Source of the DNA: Hyphomonadaceae bacterium
Lineage (GTDB): Bacteria; Pseudomonadota; Alphaproteobacteria; Caulobacterales; Hyphomonadaceae
DNA: 64,000 nucleotides
Direction of reading: 5' to 3'
Assembly (NCBI GenBank): GCA_022844475.1
Contig: JALHLR010000001.1
Location: 62,001-126,000, forward strand
Of this stretch, positions 35,774 through 47,479 are shown in pieces (position 1 is the stretch's first letter; the number at the start of each line of letters is the position of its first letter). Below the pieces are notes generated by a model. It saw nothing but the letters and a program-made list of their open reading frames with translations, did no database searches and was not told the DNA's origin. The translations under genes were made by a program, and so were the position numbers.

Positions 35774-36529
35774 ATGGCTGGCTCAACCGCTGACATTCTC
35801 GGGCGATATCTCCGCGACGCCCGGCGCATCGTGGTGTTCACGGGCGCCGGCATCTCCACGGAATCCGGCATTCCGGATTTCCGCTCGCCCGGCGGCGTCT
35901 GGTCGCGGATGAAGCCGATCTATTTCCAGGAGTTCGTCGGCTCGGAGGCCAAGCGCCGCGAGGCCTGGACGCGGGTGTTCTCGGGCGCAGCGGGCTGGGT
36001 GGGGAAGGAGCCCAATGCCGGCCACGTTGCCGTGGCGCGGCTGGTCCACGCCGGCAAGGCCTCGTCCATCATCACCCAGAATGTCGATAACCTTCACCAG
36101 GCGTCCGGCGTGCCGGACCGCCATGTCATCGAACTGCACGGCAATGCCAGCTACGCCACCTGTCTCGAATGCGGCGTGCGGCATGAGCTGGATGACCTGC
36201 GTCCCATTTTCGTCGACCGCGGCGAGATTCCAGCCTGCCGCGCCTGCGGCGGTCTGGTGAAGACCGCGACCATCTCCTTCGGCCAGCAGATGCCCGAAGA
36301 GCCCATGCTCGCGGCCGAGGCCGAGACACAGGCCTGCGACCTCTTCCTTGTCCTCGGCTCCTCGCTTGTCGTCACGCCAGCCGCGCATTTCCCGGTGAAG
36401 GCAAAACAGTACGGCGCGCGCCTCGTCATCCTCAACCGCGAGCCGACCCAGCTCGACGATCTCGCCGACCTCGTCCTCCACGACGAGATCGGCCCGACGA
36501 TGACAGCCGCGATGCGGGATCTGAATTAG
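35774..36529 (+). CDS. cobB: NAD-dependent protein deacylase (sirtuin)
   Basis: A 251-residue Sir2-family enzyme that removes acyl groups from lysines using NAD. The NAD motif is GAGISTESGIPDFRSPGG, followed by ITQNVDNLHQASG and the catalytic His in VIELHGNAS. The zinc site is CLECG and CRACG, and the C-terminal part has LFLVLGSSLVVTPAAHFP. The residues that favour succinyl groups in CobB-type enzymes were not checked. Single gene. Confidence 0.93.
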   Translation: MAGSTADILGRYLRDARRIVVFTGAGISTESGIPDFRSPGGVWSRMKPIYFQEFVGSEAKRREAWTRVFSGAAGWVGKEPNAGHVAVARLVHAGKASSIITQNVDNLHQASGVPDRHVIELHGNASYATCLECGVRHELDDLRPIFVDRGEIPACRACGGLVKTATISFGQQMPEEPMLAAEAETQACDLFLVLGSSLVVTPAAHFPVKAKQYGARLVILNREPTQLDDLADLVLHDEIGPTMTAAMRDLN

Positions 36530-36552
36530 GGGCGAGCGGAGATGGCGGGTCG

Positions 36553-37239
36553 CTACTTTGCCCGCCGCCCCTTCCTGCTCTGCATCCACGTCCTGAACAG
36601 CACCACCGGCGCGCCCACGACGCGCAGCACCGACACGAACATCAGCAGCCCGTACAGCTTGAGCCCCGCCAGCACCGCGCCCGCCTCGAATGACTTCGGC
36701 TGCAGCTCTGTGAGGTTCAAATTCTGCTGCAGCGCCGTCTTCGCGTCCTGACTGAGGAAGAACGCAAACACGTCCAGCCCTCCCATGATAGCCTGCGACA
36801 GGAAATTCCAGACCACGAATCCCTGTCCTGCACTCGCGCCGAACAGCCTGTCCTCGATGCGCGCGGGCAGCAGCGTGTAGGCGTAAGCCATCGCCGCGAT
36901 CACCGGCACCGCCGTGAGATGCGACAGCATCCCGCCGATATCGTCGCGCAGCAGCTTGCCCGCGCTGAACTTCCTGCGCGGCGTCATCGCGCCACCAAGA
37001 TCATGCGGCTTCCAGATGCCGGCGATGTCGTCGATTGCGTGCGCCGCGGCGTCCGCAATCGCGATACCTGCAAAGATGCAGAAGAGCAGGTGGGCCGGGT
37101 TGGTCGGCAGCGTCGGCCGGATGATGGGCGAGACCACGGCAAGCCAGAAGATCGAGACGATCGAAAGCAGCCCGACGTAAATCCAGTAAAGACCGATGCG
37201 CCGCGAGCCTGCCGGCCGTGGCGCAACGACGCCTACCAC
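36553..37239 (-). CDS. Hypothetical membrane protein
   Basis: A 228-residue protein with about four to five membrane helices (IGLYWIYVGLLSIVSIFWLAVV, LLFCIFAGIAIADAAAHAI, LTAVPVIAAMAYAYTLLP, FVVWNFLSQAIMGGLDVFAFFL and one near the C-terminus). The GTG at 37239 is chosen because AAGGAG lies five bases upstream. It overlaps the last codons of the SDR gene by seven bases, so the two are translationally coupled. No family is recognised. Confidence 0.75.
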   Translation of the reverse strand: MVGVVAPRPAGSRRIGLYWIYVGLLSIVSIFWLAVVSPIIRPTLPTNPAHLLFCIFAGIAIADAAAHAIDDIAGIWKPHDLGGAMTPRRKFSAGKLLRDDIGGMLSHLTAVPVIAAMAYAYTLLPARIEDRLFGASAGQGFVVWNFLSQAIMGGLDVFAFFLSQDAKTALQQNLNLTELQPKSFEAGAVLAGLKLYGLLMFVSVLRVVGAPVVLFRTWMQSRKGRRAK

Positions 37240-37919
37240 GCCAGCTCCTTGCCGTTCCACGCCAGGAACCGGCCGGTCGAGGCAATGTCCAGCTTGTCGA
37301 TCAGTTTCAGCAGGTTCGCGGCGCTTTCATCGGTGGTGAGCTGCGCGCTTTCGCCGCCCATTTCGGTCTTTACCCAGCCGGGATGCACGATCAGCACCGG
37401 AATGCCGTGCGGTTTCAGCTCGGTGGCGAGCCCGCGCATCAGCCGGTTCACTGCCTGCTTGGAGACGCGATAGGCGAGATTGTCCGCCGATGCGCCGGTT
37501 GCGCCCATCTGGCTCGACAGGGTGATGATCCGCCCCTTTGCCGCCTTCACGTTGGGCAGGAAGGCAATTGCCACGCGCAAGGGCGCCATCGAATTGACGC
37601 GGAAGGCTTCTTCCAGCCCCTCGAAATCCATGTCCGTCGCAGACTGCCTGTCCGGCCCGCCGATGCCGGCATTGTTGATCAGCACGTCGATCGGTTCAGC
37701 TTCCAGCTTCCGCCGCACGCGGCCGATCTGCGCGGGGTCCGAGACATCCATCTCGATCACCTGGACCCACTGTGGTGTCGAGGCCGCGAACGCATCAAGT
37801 GCGTCGCGATCGGATGAAGCACGCACGCAAGCGAAGACCTTGTCCCTGCGCCCGGCGAACGCCTTCACCAGCGCCAGGCCGATTCCGCGGTTTGCGCCTG
37901 TGATCAGAGCAACGGCCAT
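37233..37919 (-). CDS. Short-chain dehydrogenase/reductase (C-factor-like)
   Basis: A 228-residue classical SDR with TGANRGIG, NNAGIG and the catalytic YRVSK. Its length and the VHPGWVKTEMGG segment resemble C-factor/sniffer-like SDRs. The ATG at 37919 (MAVALITGANRG) is used. Its stop lies inside the start of the downstream membrane-protein gene, and it follows the 3-hydroxyacyl-CoA dehydrogenase gene by ten bases. The substrate is unknown. Confidence 0.88.
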   Translation of the reverse strand: MAVALITGANRGIGLALVKAFAGRRDKVFACVRASSDRDALDAFAASTPQWVQVIEMDVSDPAQIGRVRRKLEAEPIDVLINNAGIGGPDRQSATDMDFEGLEEAFRVNSMAPLRVAIAFLPNVKAAKGRIITLSSQMGATGASADNLAYRVSKQAVNRLMRGLATELKPHGIPVLIVHPGWVKTEMGGESAQLTTDESAANLLKLIDKLDIASTGRFLAWNGKELAW

Positions 37920-37929
37920 CGTCGTGGGC

Positions 37930-38808
37930 TCAGCGTGTCGGAACCGGCTTGTCGCCACGATAGTCGTAGAAGCCGCGGCCGGCCTTCTTGCCGACCCAGC
38001 CAGCTTCAACGTACTTCACCAGAAGCGGGCAGGGGCGATACTTCGTGTCGGCAAGTCCATCGTGCAGCACCTGCATGATGGACAGACACGTATCGAGGCC
38101 GATGAAGTCTGCCAGCTCCAGCGGGCCCATCGGATGGTTCGCGCCCAGCTTCATGGCGGTGTCGATCGACTCCACTGTGCCGACGCCTTCATACAGCGTG
38201 TAGACTGCCTCGTTGATCATCGGCATGAGCACGCGGTTGACGATGAAGGCGGGGAAGTCCTCTGCATTCGTGACATGCTTGCCCAGCCGCTCCACGATGT
38301 GGACGGCGGCGTCATAGGTCTGCTGGTCCGTCGCAAGCCCGCGGATCACCTCGACCAGCTTCATCAGGGGCACGGGGTTCATGAAGTGCAGGCCGATGAA
38401 ACGCTCCGGCCGATCCGTCGCCGCGCCAAGACGCGTGATCGAGATCGACGATGTGTTTGTCGCCAGCATCGCCGTCTTCGGCAATTTCAGGCACAGCGCG
38501 TCGAAGATGGCGCGCTTCACCGATTCCTTCTCGGTCGCGGCCTCGATCGCAAAGTCGACATGTGCGAAATCTTCAAGCGACGTTGTTGTGCGGATGCGGC
38601 GCATCCCGGCATCGCGCGCGTCCGACGAGATCATCTGGCGGTGAACCTGCCGGTCCATGTTGCGCTGGATCGTCTTGACCCCGGCCTCCAGCCGCTCCGC
38701 CGAAACATCGTTCAGCATCACGTCGAACCCCGCCAGCGCGCAGACATGCGCGATGCCGTTGCCCATCTGCCCTGCGCCGACGATGCCTATGGTGCGAATT
38801 GCGGTCAT
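37930..38808 (-). CDS. 3-hydroxybutyryl-CoA dehydrogenase / 3-hydroxyacyl-CoA dehydrogenase
   Basis: A 292-residue single-function dehydrogenase that oxidises 3-hydroxyacyl-CoA with NAD. The Rossmann motif is GIVGAGQMGNGIAH. The catalytic His is in RFIGLHFMNPVPLM, and VNRVLMPMINEAVYTLYEGVGT and NHPMGPLELADFIGLD are typical of the C-terminal dimer domain. The ATG at 38808 is used; a TTG three codons upstream is less likely. It probably feeds butanoate or PHB metabolism. Confidence 0.93.
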   Translation of the reverse strand: MTAIRTIGIVGAGQMGNGIAHVCALAGFDVMLNDVSAERLEAGVKTIQRNMDRQVHRQMISSDARDAGMRRIRTTTSLEDFAHVDFAIEAATEKESVKRAIFDALCLKLPKTAMLATNTSSISITRLGAATDRPERFIGLHFMNPVPLMKLVEVIRGLATDQQTYDAAVHIVERLGKHVTNAEDFPAFIVNRVLMPMINEAVYTLYEGVGTVESIDTAMKLGANHPMGPLELADFIGLDTCLSIMQVLHDGLADTKYRPCPLLVKYVEAGWVGKKAGRGFYDYRGDKPVPTR

Positions 38809-39037
38809 TCCACTCAACGTCCGTCCATGAGTTTGGCATTGAATCGAGGCAGGCTAGCACGCAGCGACGCAAGCGCGAGACAAGGCTATTCGCACATGCA
38901 CAACGGGGTGGGAAGAAGCCCCGAAGTGTGTCCTTTGCGCACCTGCAGGCCGCGCGGCTAACGGTCGCGTGCGGCCGCCGCTGCTAGCCGCTTGTCCCAC
39001 AGCGGCTTTTTCCGCTTCGACGCCGGGGCGAGCCGGG

Positions 39038-39043
39038 TATAAT
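39038..39043 (+). promoter_or_regulatory. Promoter -10 element for the tandem TonB_C-like gene
   Basis: A perfect TATAAT stands 57 bases before the ATG at 39100, in an otherwise GC-rich 291-base intergenic region. A weak TTCGAC at 39016 could serve as the -35 box with a 16-base spacer. Confidence 0.4.
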
Positions 39044-39099
39044 GTTGCGTCACAGGCTGGCGCTGTCTGGATAGACGCTGGCCACATCGGAGGATTGAG

Positions 39100-39747
39100 A
39101 TGCTGAAGTGGATGTGTGCAGCCGCAGCTTCGCTGGCGTTCGCGGCGCCGGCCCTTGCCCAGAAGACTGACCTGCCGGATCGCCCGGCCAAGCAGACGAC
39201 GCCATTCGACGTCGCGGCCATGAAGGAAGGCAACACGCTGCTCAAGGCGAACGGCTCGTGCATGGCGCAGTACATCGTCGGCGCCAACGGCCGCGCCAAG
39301 GACATCACAGTCGACTGCACGCACGCCGACATGGCCCCGTACGTTTCGCGCACGATCGAGACAGGCGTGTGGGATGCGGAAGTCCTCGAGAAGGAATTCC
39401 TGGATTCGTTGCCGATGCGGCAGATCTTCAACTACGGCGCTGGCCCCGCGGGACCCGACCCGCGCGGCGAGAAATCCCCGGTCCTGGTCGACGGCCTGCG
39501 CGAACGCGATATCACCGCCGCGCTTGCCAAGGTCGACAAGGAAGGCATGTGCGATGTGAAGTACACCGTCGGCGCCAATGGCAAGCCGAAGGACGTTGAG
39601 CCCAACTGCACTCCGTCCGAGTACAACGACCTGATCGTTGCAGCTGTTGCCAAGATGGTCTTCGAGCCCGCCCAGAAAGGCGGCGCTGCAACCGACTGGC
39701 CCGGCATCAACATGCCCGTGAAACTGACCAAGCCTGAAGGCTCCTAG
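39100..39747 (+). CDS. Secreted protein with two TonB_C-like repeats and matched Cys pairs
   Basis: A 215-residue exported protein (signal peptide ending APALAQ, residue 21). Two copies of the same unit are visible: CMAQYIVGANGRAKDITVDC (54-73) and CDVKYTVGANGKPKDVEPNC (151-170), each followed by a helix (MAPYVSRTIETGVWD; YNDLIVAAVAKMVFEP). The V..NG...D pattern followed by a helix resembles the C-terminal domain of TonB. There is no anchor helix or Pro-rich spacer, so it cannot energise receptors by itself. The Cys spacing of 19 is identical in both repeats, suggesting disulfides. GGAGGA precedes the ATG. Confidence 0.8.
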   Translation: MLKWMCAAAASLAFAAPALAQKTDLPDRPAKQTTPFDVAAMKEGNTLLKANGSCMAQYIVGANGRAKDITVDCTHADMAPYVSRTIETGVWDAEVLEKEFLDSLPMRQIFNYGAGPAGPDPRGEKSPVLVDGLRERDITAALAKVDKEGMCDVKYTVGANGKPKDVEPNCTPSEYNDLIVAAVAKMVFEPAQKGGAATDWPGINMPVKLTKPEGS

Positions 39748-39861
39748 GCTGCAGGCGCCAACGGAAATCGGAAAGCCAGTCATGGGCCTCCTGCGCGAGA
39801 CCTTGTGTCGACCCTGACTGGTACACTTTGCTCCGACGTTGAGCTCCGACGTTGGCAGCCC

Positions 39862-39907
39862 AAAAAGAAAGAGCGGGAAGGCGTGGGCCTTCCCGCTCTC
39901 CTTTTTT
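39862..39907. terminator. Bidirectional terminator between convergent genes
   Basis: A perfect 12-bp stem (GAGCGGGAAGGC / GCCTTCCCGCTC, loop GTGG at 39871-39898) has AAAAAGAAA on its left and TCCTTTTTT on its right. It can therefore end transcripts from both the TonB_C-like gene and the TonB-dependent receptor gene. Confidence 0.88.
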
Positions 39908-39923
39908 CAGGCGCTCGGCGCGC

Positions 39924-42572
39924 CTAGTAGACGGCGCGAAGGCGCGTATACCAGAACCCGCCATTCATGCCGAACGGCCCGCCCGAGCGCGGATAGACCT
40001 GACCGTCAGCCAGGCTGTTGGTCAGCGCATAGACCGGGTTGGTCGTGGAGGGGGCGATCCTGTCGGGATACTCGTCCGTCAGGTTGTTGACGCCAACCGT
40101 CAGCGTGTAGGTGTCTGACAGGGTGTAGCTGACATCAAGGTCGAGAAGGACCTTCTCGCCGAATGTCTGACCCGGATACTCCAGCTCGTTGGCCCACTCG
40201 CTGTAGTAGTTGGCCCGGCCATTGACGGTGAAGTCGCCCATCTGCCAGCCGCCCGCAGCCACCAGACGGTGTTTGGGGGCGATGTTGGAGACGTTGAAGC
40301 GCTGGGCGGCGCTGATGACCAGCGGATTGAAGTCCTGCACTTCGCTCTTGTTATAGTTGTAGGCGAGCGAGAGCGTGAGGTCTCCGCCCATCAGATCCGT
40401 TCCGTAGGTGGCGATGGCGTCGACGCCTTGCGTCGTCACGTCGAACCCGTTGGTGAAGTAGTTGACATCACCGCCGAGGCCGACGGCCGACAGAGAGGGA
40501 AGCGCAAGGAGGTTTGCCGCCGAGACCGTGAAGGTCTGCGACAGGCCGATCCGGTCCTTCACCTCGATGGAGTAGCCGTCCACCGTGACGGTCAGAGCGT
40601 CCATCGGCTTCAGAATGAAGCCGAGGCCATAGTTGACTGACTCTTCAGGATCCAGCGAGCCCTGCGCCCCATAGAACTGGGCGATGTCGCTCGACACCGG
40701 ATATGTACCGGTCTGCACCTGGTTCCCGGACCGGAAGTTCGTCGTGATGATCTGGGTGTTGTTCTGACCGGGCGAGGGGGCATGGAAGCCCGTGCCCACA
40801 GTTCCGCGGATCGAGAAGACGTCGTTCACTTCGTAGATGGCGTTCAGCTTGCCGACGAGGGCCGAGCCGAAGGAGGTATAGTCTTCGTAACGGACCGCCG
40901 CGCCGACGCTCAGCTGGCTCGTCAGATCCGTTTCAGCGCCAACATAAACGCCGTAGTTCGACTGGCTGCTCTTGCCGGCGAATGTGGGGCTGGTGCCGCC
41001 ATAGCCGCTGGCGGCCGGGGGCTTGGTGGCGGTGATGCCGGCAGGGGCGTAAACGCCGGGCGAGACGAGGTTGTAGAGCGTCTGGACGGCGTAGGGACCT
41101 GCGCCATAGGACTGCGGATCGCCAGCGGTCTTTTCGTACTCCTCGTTGCGGTATTCCGCACCTGCCGACAGCGTCACCGGGCTCGCAAAACCGACGCTCA
41201 GCGGATAGGTGAAATCGGCGTTTATTACCTGCTCGGTCTGGATGAGCTCGCCGAACTCGAAGCTGGTCTGGGTCTGCGGACCGTAAGACGGGCTCAGAGA
41301 CTGGTTCATCGACAGATCAAGCGAGTTGCGGGCGAAGGTGGCCGAGAAGTCATAGGTCAGGCCGCTTGCGACCTCACCCCTGATGCCGCCCGTTCCATAG
41401 GCCTGGTCGACCTCGCCGACAAAGCGCGGGGTAAAGCCGCCCGGATAAAGCGAGGTGAAGTTGAACCTGTTGGTGTCGTTGACAAAACCGCCGGCCGGGC
41501 AGGTGGCGTTGCCGGTCGGGCAGGGGGTCAGGAAGATGTCAGTGAACGCGGCGTTCCGGCCCGGCGAACGGGTCGACGGCGTGCCTGTTCCGACATCAAC
41601 CACCAGCGGCACGGGCGCGTTGATGGGCGGGCGGTAGTTGAAGCTCTGATCGGCCTCGCTGCCGGCGAGGTTGACGGTCAGGTAGACTTCGCTTTCCGCA
41701 CTCAGATCATAGCCAGCGTTCAGGAAGGTCTTCCAGCCATTCGAAGGCGAGGATCCCCAGATCTGGGCCGGGCCATCCGGCGCGTTGGGAATGCGGTTGG
41801 CGACGGCCGGGTTCGTCCGCGCCAGCTCCAGCGCGATCGGGCGCGTGGCGCCGCGGCTGGTGCCTTCATCATCGAACCATTCACCGGCCACCGTGACAAA
41901 GCCGGCGCCGCCGAGGTCAAAGCCGCCCTTGGCGGCAAGCTGCGTGCGTACGCCATCCCCCTCGAAGGTCTGGCCGTAAATGGCCTGGACTTCAAAGCCT
42001 GCGTCCTCGCGGATCTGGTAGTTGATGACCCCGCCGATGGCGTCCGAGCCATACTGCGCGGTCGCGCCGTCCCGCAGGATCTGCAGGTTGTCGAGGGCGA
42101 TCGCCGGGATGTTGCCGATGTCAGCGCCCTGGGCGCCGAATGACAGGGCGGTGTCGGCGCCCGTGTAAACCTGAACAAGGGCGGCGCGGTTATAGCGCTT
42201 GCCGTTGATCATGATCAGGACCTGGTCGGCGCCGAGGCCGCGCAGCGAGGGCGCGCGTACGAAGGTGGAGGCGTCGGAAATCGAGTTCTGCGGGACATAG
42301 AAGGACGGGACGATGTTTCTGACCACGTCGAGGAGGTTGAAGGCGGGCTGGTCGGAGAGTTCCGAGCCGCCAATGACGTCGACCGGCGAGGGCGAGTCCG
42401 TCGCCGAGCGGTCCGTCCGCCGCGTGCCGGTCACAATGACCACATCCTCACCATCAGACGCCGCCGGCTGAGCCCCCTGCTGAGCAAACGCTGCAGGCGC
42501 TGCGCCGATCAGGGCGGCTCCCATCAGAATAGTTCCCGCCAGAAGGCGGCTCTTAGTGCTGAGAATGCGCAT
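39924..42572 (-). CDS. TonB-dependent outer-membrane receptor
   Basis: An 882-residue receptor. It has a signal peptide (to about AAFAQ), a TonB-box-like region (EDVVIVTGTRR) and a plug domain with FNLLDVVRNIVPSF, PSLRGLGADQVLIMINGKRYNRAALV and NIPAIALDNLQILRDGATAQYGSDAIGGVINYQI. A 22-strand barrel ends with an aromatic C-terminus (FWYTRLRAVY). Large size and the QGAQP/VTGTRR style are common in carbohydrate- or peptide-type receptors of alphaproteobacteria; the ligand is unknown. A weak Fur-like stretch (AAATCGTTCTCAAAC) lies 70 bases upstream. Confidence 0.93.
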   Translation of the reverse strand: MRILSTKSRLLAGTILMGAALIGAAPAAFAQQGAQPAASDGEDVVIVTGTRRTDRSATDSPSPVDVIGGSELSDQPAFNLLDVVRNIVPSFYVPQNSISDASTFVRAPSLRGLGADQVLIMINGKRYNRAALVQVYTGADTALSFGAQGADIGNIPAIALDNLQILRDGATAQYGSDAIGGVINYQIREDAGFEVQAIYGQTFEGDGVRTQLAAKGGFDLGGAGFVTVAGEWFDDEGTSRGATRPIALELARTNPAVANRIPNAPDGPAQIWGSSPSNGWKTFLNAGYDLSAESEVYLTVNLAGSEADQSFNYRPPINAPVPLVVDVGTGTPSTRSPGRNAAFTDIFLTPCPTGNATCPAGGFVNDTNRFNFTSLYPGGFTPRFVGEVDQAYGTGGIRGEVASGLTYDFSATFARNSLDLSMNQSLSPSYGPQTQTSFEFGELIQTEQVINADFTYPLSVGFASPVTLSAGAEYRNEEYEKTAGDPQSYGAGPYAVQTLYNLVSPGVYAPAGITATKPPAASGYGGTSPTFAGKSSQSNYGVYVGAETDLTSQLSVGAAVRYEDYTSFGSALVGKLNAIYEVNDVFSIRGTVGTGFHAPSPGQNNTQIITTNFRSGNQVQTGTYPVSSDIAQFYGAQGSLDPEESVNYGLGFILKPMDALTVTVDGYSIEVKDRIGLSQTFTVSAANLLALPSLSAVGLGGDVNYFTNGFDVTTQGVDAIATYGTDLMGGDLTLSLAYNYNKSEVQDFNPLVISAAQRFNVSNIAPKHRLVAAGGWQMGDFTVNGRANYYSEWANELEYPGQTFGEKVLLDLDVSYTLSDTYTLTVGVNNLTDEYPDRIAPSTTNPVYALTNSLADGQVYPRSGGPFGMNGGFWYTRLRAVY

Positions 42573-43079
42573 GTAGAATTTCTGGCTCCCACCGATGCTT
42601 CATCCCGCACCCCAAAAGAGCGCGTGGACGCACGACACAAATCGTTCTCAAACGCTAAGCAGGGTGCAGGTTACTCACAAGGCGCGCGCAGTCCGAGGCG
42701 CACTCGAATGTGCTGCGGGATGCAAAATTGTGACAGTTTCTGCATGTCGCGTACGGTCTTGTTCGCCAGCCGGGAGAGCGCATGAGAGGCTTTTCGCTTC
42801 CCAGGCTTTGTTTCCCTCTGTGCATCGGCCTGTGGTGGCCGGGGCGCCGATCCGACAGGCGCGGCATGCGGCTGATTTCGGCGCAGGCCCAGTGATCCGT
42901 TTCCGGCGCATGTGCGCGGGCCGTCCTCACGCAACGGAAGGCCATCAATCGGTGCAACTTCAACCGGCACCGGCTGCGGCATCCCAGAGGCGCTCCTCAT
43001 CGACCATCACCCGATGAGAAAAATTGTCCGTTCGATACTCGCCCTCGCTGTTTCGGGTTTTTCGAAGACGGACATCTGA
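42573..43079. other. 507-base intergenic region between the receptor and clpB
   Basis: No convincing gene. The left part should hold the receptor promoter; ACAAATCGTTCTCAAACGC at 42638-42656 is a weak Fur-like match. At the right end a 21-codon frame, 43014-43079, reads MRKIVRSILALAVSGFSKTDI and then stops one base before the clpB stop codon. It looks like a lone or truncated signal-peptide coding stretch. Other open frames here have no family-like features. Confidence 0.45.
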
Positions 43080-45698
<2,619 letters not shown>

Positions 45699-45806
45699 TG
45701 ATTGACCCTTGTCAAAAGCAGTCGTCAGGTACGAAGCGGGACCCGCAAGCGGCATCCCGACGGATCATGCCCCCGCCATTCGGCCGGACGCCTGATCCAG
45801 AGCAAG

Positions 45807-45834
45807 AGGTAGGGTATGGGGTCACCTACACAAG
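45807..45834 (-). promoter_or_regulatory. Tentative heat-shock (sigma-32-like) promoter for clpB
   Basis: Read leftward, CTTGTG (45834-45829) and CCCTACCT (45814-45807) are separated by 14 bases. They resemble the alphaproteobacterial sigma-32 pattern CTTG ... CCCTATNT. The location, about 110 bases before the ATG, is reasonable, but the match is loose. Confidence 0.3.
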
Positions 45835-45875
45835 GGGCGCCGCCCTGTTCCTCTCCCGAACGGATTTGGAGGGCG

Positions 45876-47477
45876 TCAATGTGCCTCCGCCGCCGCTCCG
45901 CCACCCGCCGGGGCGGGCCGCTTCAGCAGAGGCGCAAGGCACAGCATCACCGCAAAGCAGATCGACATCACCAGGAACAGGTCGTTGAACGTCATCACGT
46001 TCGACTCCACCTGCATCCGACGCACCAGCTGCCCGAGCGCCGCCGCTGATGGGTCGGGATTGCCCGCCGCACGCAGACTCGCCTCCGCCTGGAGCAGAAA
46101 GTCCTGCACCTCAGGCCGCGACGGATCGAGCCCGGCCGAAATCTCCTGGTTGTGCAGGTTGGTGTAGTTGAGCCGCATCGTGTTGATCGCCGCGAGCCCC
46201 ACCGCGCCGCCAAGGTTGCGGCACACCGTGATCAGACCCGTGGCATTCGGCATCTTGTGCGGGGGCAGGGTCCCCAGCGCGATGAAGTTCGACGGGATCA
46301 TCGACATGATCAGGCCGAGGCCGCGGAGCGCCTGTGGCCAGAACAATTCCTCGAACGAGGATTCCGCCGTCAGAAAGCTGTTCCAGTACAGCCCGATCGC
46401 CGCCAGCGACAGGCCCGTCGCCAGCACGTAACGCGGGTCCACCTTGCGGATCAGCACCCCGGTGATCGGTCCGCCGATGAACATGGCGATGCCGCCAACG
46501 CTCATGATCTGTCCGATCTGCAGCGAATTGTAGCCACGCACGGTGCCGAGGAAGAGCGGCGTCAGGTAGATCGACCCGAACAGGCCGAAACCCACAATCA
46601 CCGCGACCGTCGATCCGACGGCGAAATTGCGATCCCTGAAAATGCTGAGGTCCACCACTGGATTTGCCCGCGTAAAGGCGCGCCAGAAGAACACCACCGC
46701 CGCCAGCGAACACAGGAACATCCACACGACAAGATGCTCGTCCTCCAGCCACCCCGCAGCAGGGCCTTCCTCGAACACGTATTCGAACGCCCCCAGGAAC
46801 AGCGCCATGGCCGCAAGGCCGATGATGTCGATGTTGCGGATCAGGCTCATCTGCGTCGGCAGTTTCGGCGTGAGGTTCCATACCAGCGTCGCGGAAATGA
46901 TCCCCGGGATCACGTTGACGAGGAACAGCCAGTGCCAGCTCATGTTCTCTGTCAGCCACCCCCCCAGCGTCGGTCCGATCGACGGCGCCAGCGTCGCCAC
47001 CATCCCCACCGCCACCTGCTGCAGCATCGACCGGTTCGGCCCGAACAGCGTGAACGCCGCCGCCATCGTTGTCGGGATCATCGCCGCGCCAAGAAATCCC
47101 TGGATGCAGCGGAAGACGATCAGGCTGTTGATGTCCCACGCAAACGCGCACAGCACGCTCGCCGCCGTGAACCCCCCCGCCGAGAACACGAAAAGCCGCC
47201 GCATCGAGAGCGCGCGGTTGAGGAGGCCCGACAGCGGAATTCCGATCACCTCGGCGATCAGATAGCTCGTCTGGATCCACGCGACCTCTTCAGCCGACGC
47301 CGAAACGCCCGCCTGGATCTGCGCGATGGAGGAGGCGACGATCTGGATGTCCAGGATCGCCATGAACATGCCGACCACCATCGCGAAAAACCCGATGTTG
47401 AGCATCAGGCTTTCGCGCGTTCCCCTGGCCGGGGGCGTGTACGCTCCTGGCGGGGCTGTGGTGGCGGTCGCGCTCAT
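45876..47477 (-). CDS. emrB: MFS multidrug efflux transporter, DHA2 (EmrB) family
   Basis: A 533-residue protein with 14 predicted helices. Typical DHA2 motifs are FMAILDIQIVASSIAQIQAGVSASAEEVAWIQTSYLIAEVIGIPLSG (antiport motif D1 region) and the motif C-like GPTLGGWLTENMSWHWLFLVNVIPG. With the adaptor gene two bases upstream and a TetR gene across the divergent promoter, it forms an EmrAB-type pump for lipophilic toxic compounds. The outer-membrane channel is not encoded here. Confidence 0.93.
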   Translation of the reverse strand: MSATATTAPPGAYTPPARGTRESLMLNIGFFAMVVGMFMAILDIQIVASSIAQIQAGVSASAEEVAWIQTSYLIAEVIGIPLSGLLNRALSMRRLFVFSAGGFTAASVLCAFAWDINSLIVFRCIQGFLGAAMIPTTMAAAFTLFGPNRSMLQQVAVGMVATLAPSIGPTLGGWLTENMSWHWLFLVNVIPGIISATLVWNLTPKLPTQMSLIRNIDIIGLAAMALFLGAFEYVFEEGPAAGWLEDEHLVVWMFLCSLAAVVFFWRAFTRANPVVDLSIFRDRNFAVGSTVAVIVGFGLFGSIYLTPLFLGTVRGYNSLQIGQIMSVGGIAMFIGGPITGVLIRKVDPRYVLATGLSLAAIGLYWNSFLTAESSFEELFWPQALRGLGLIMSMIPSNFIALGTLPPHKMPNATGLITVCRNLGGAVGLAAINTMRLNYTNLHNQEISAGLDPSRPEVQDFLLQAEASLRAAGNPDPSAAALGQLVRRMQVESNVMTFNDLFLVMSICFAVMLCLAPLLKRPAPAGGGAAAEAH

Positions 47478-47479
47478 CT

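Noticed and set aside
42595-43017. Plus-strand 140-codon frame in the clpB/receptor intergenic region
   Set aside because: Composition is Arg/Ala/His-rich, with no motif and no convincing ribosome binding site; treated as chance openness of GC-rich DNA.
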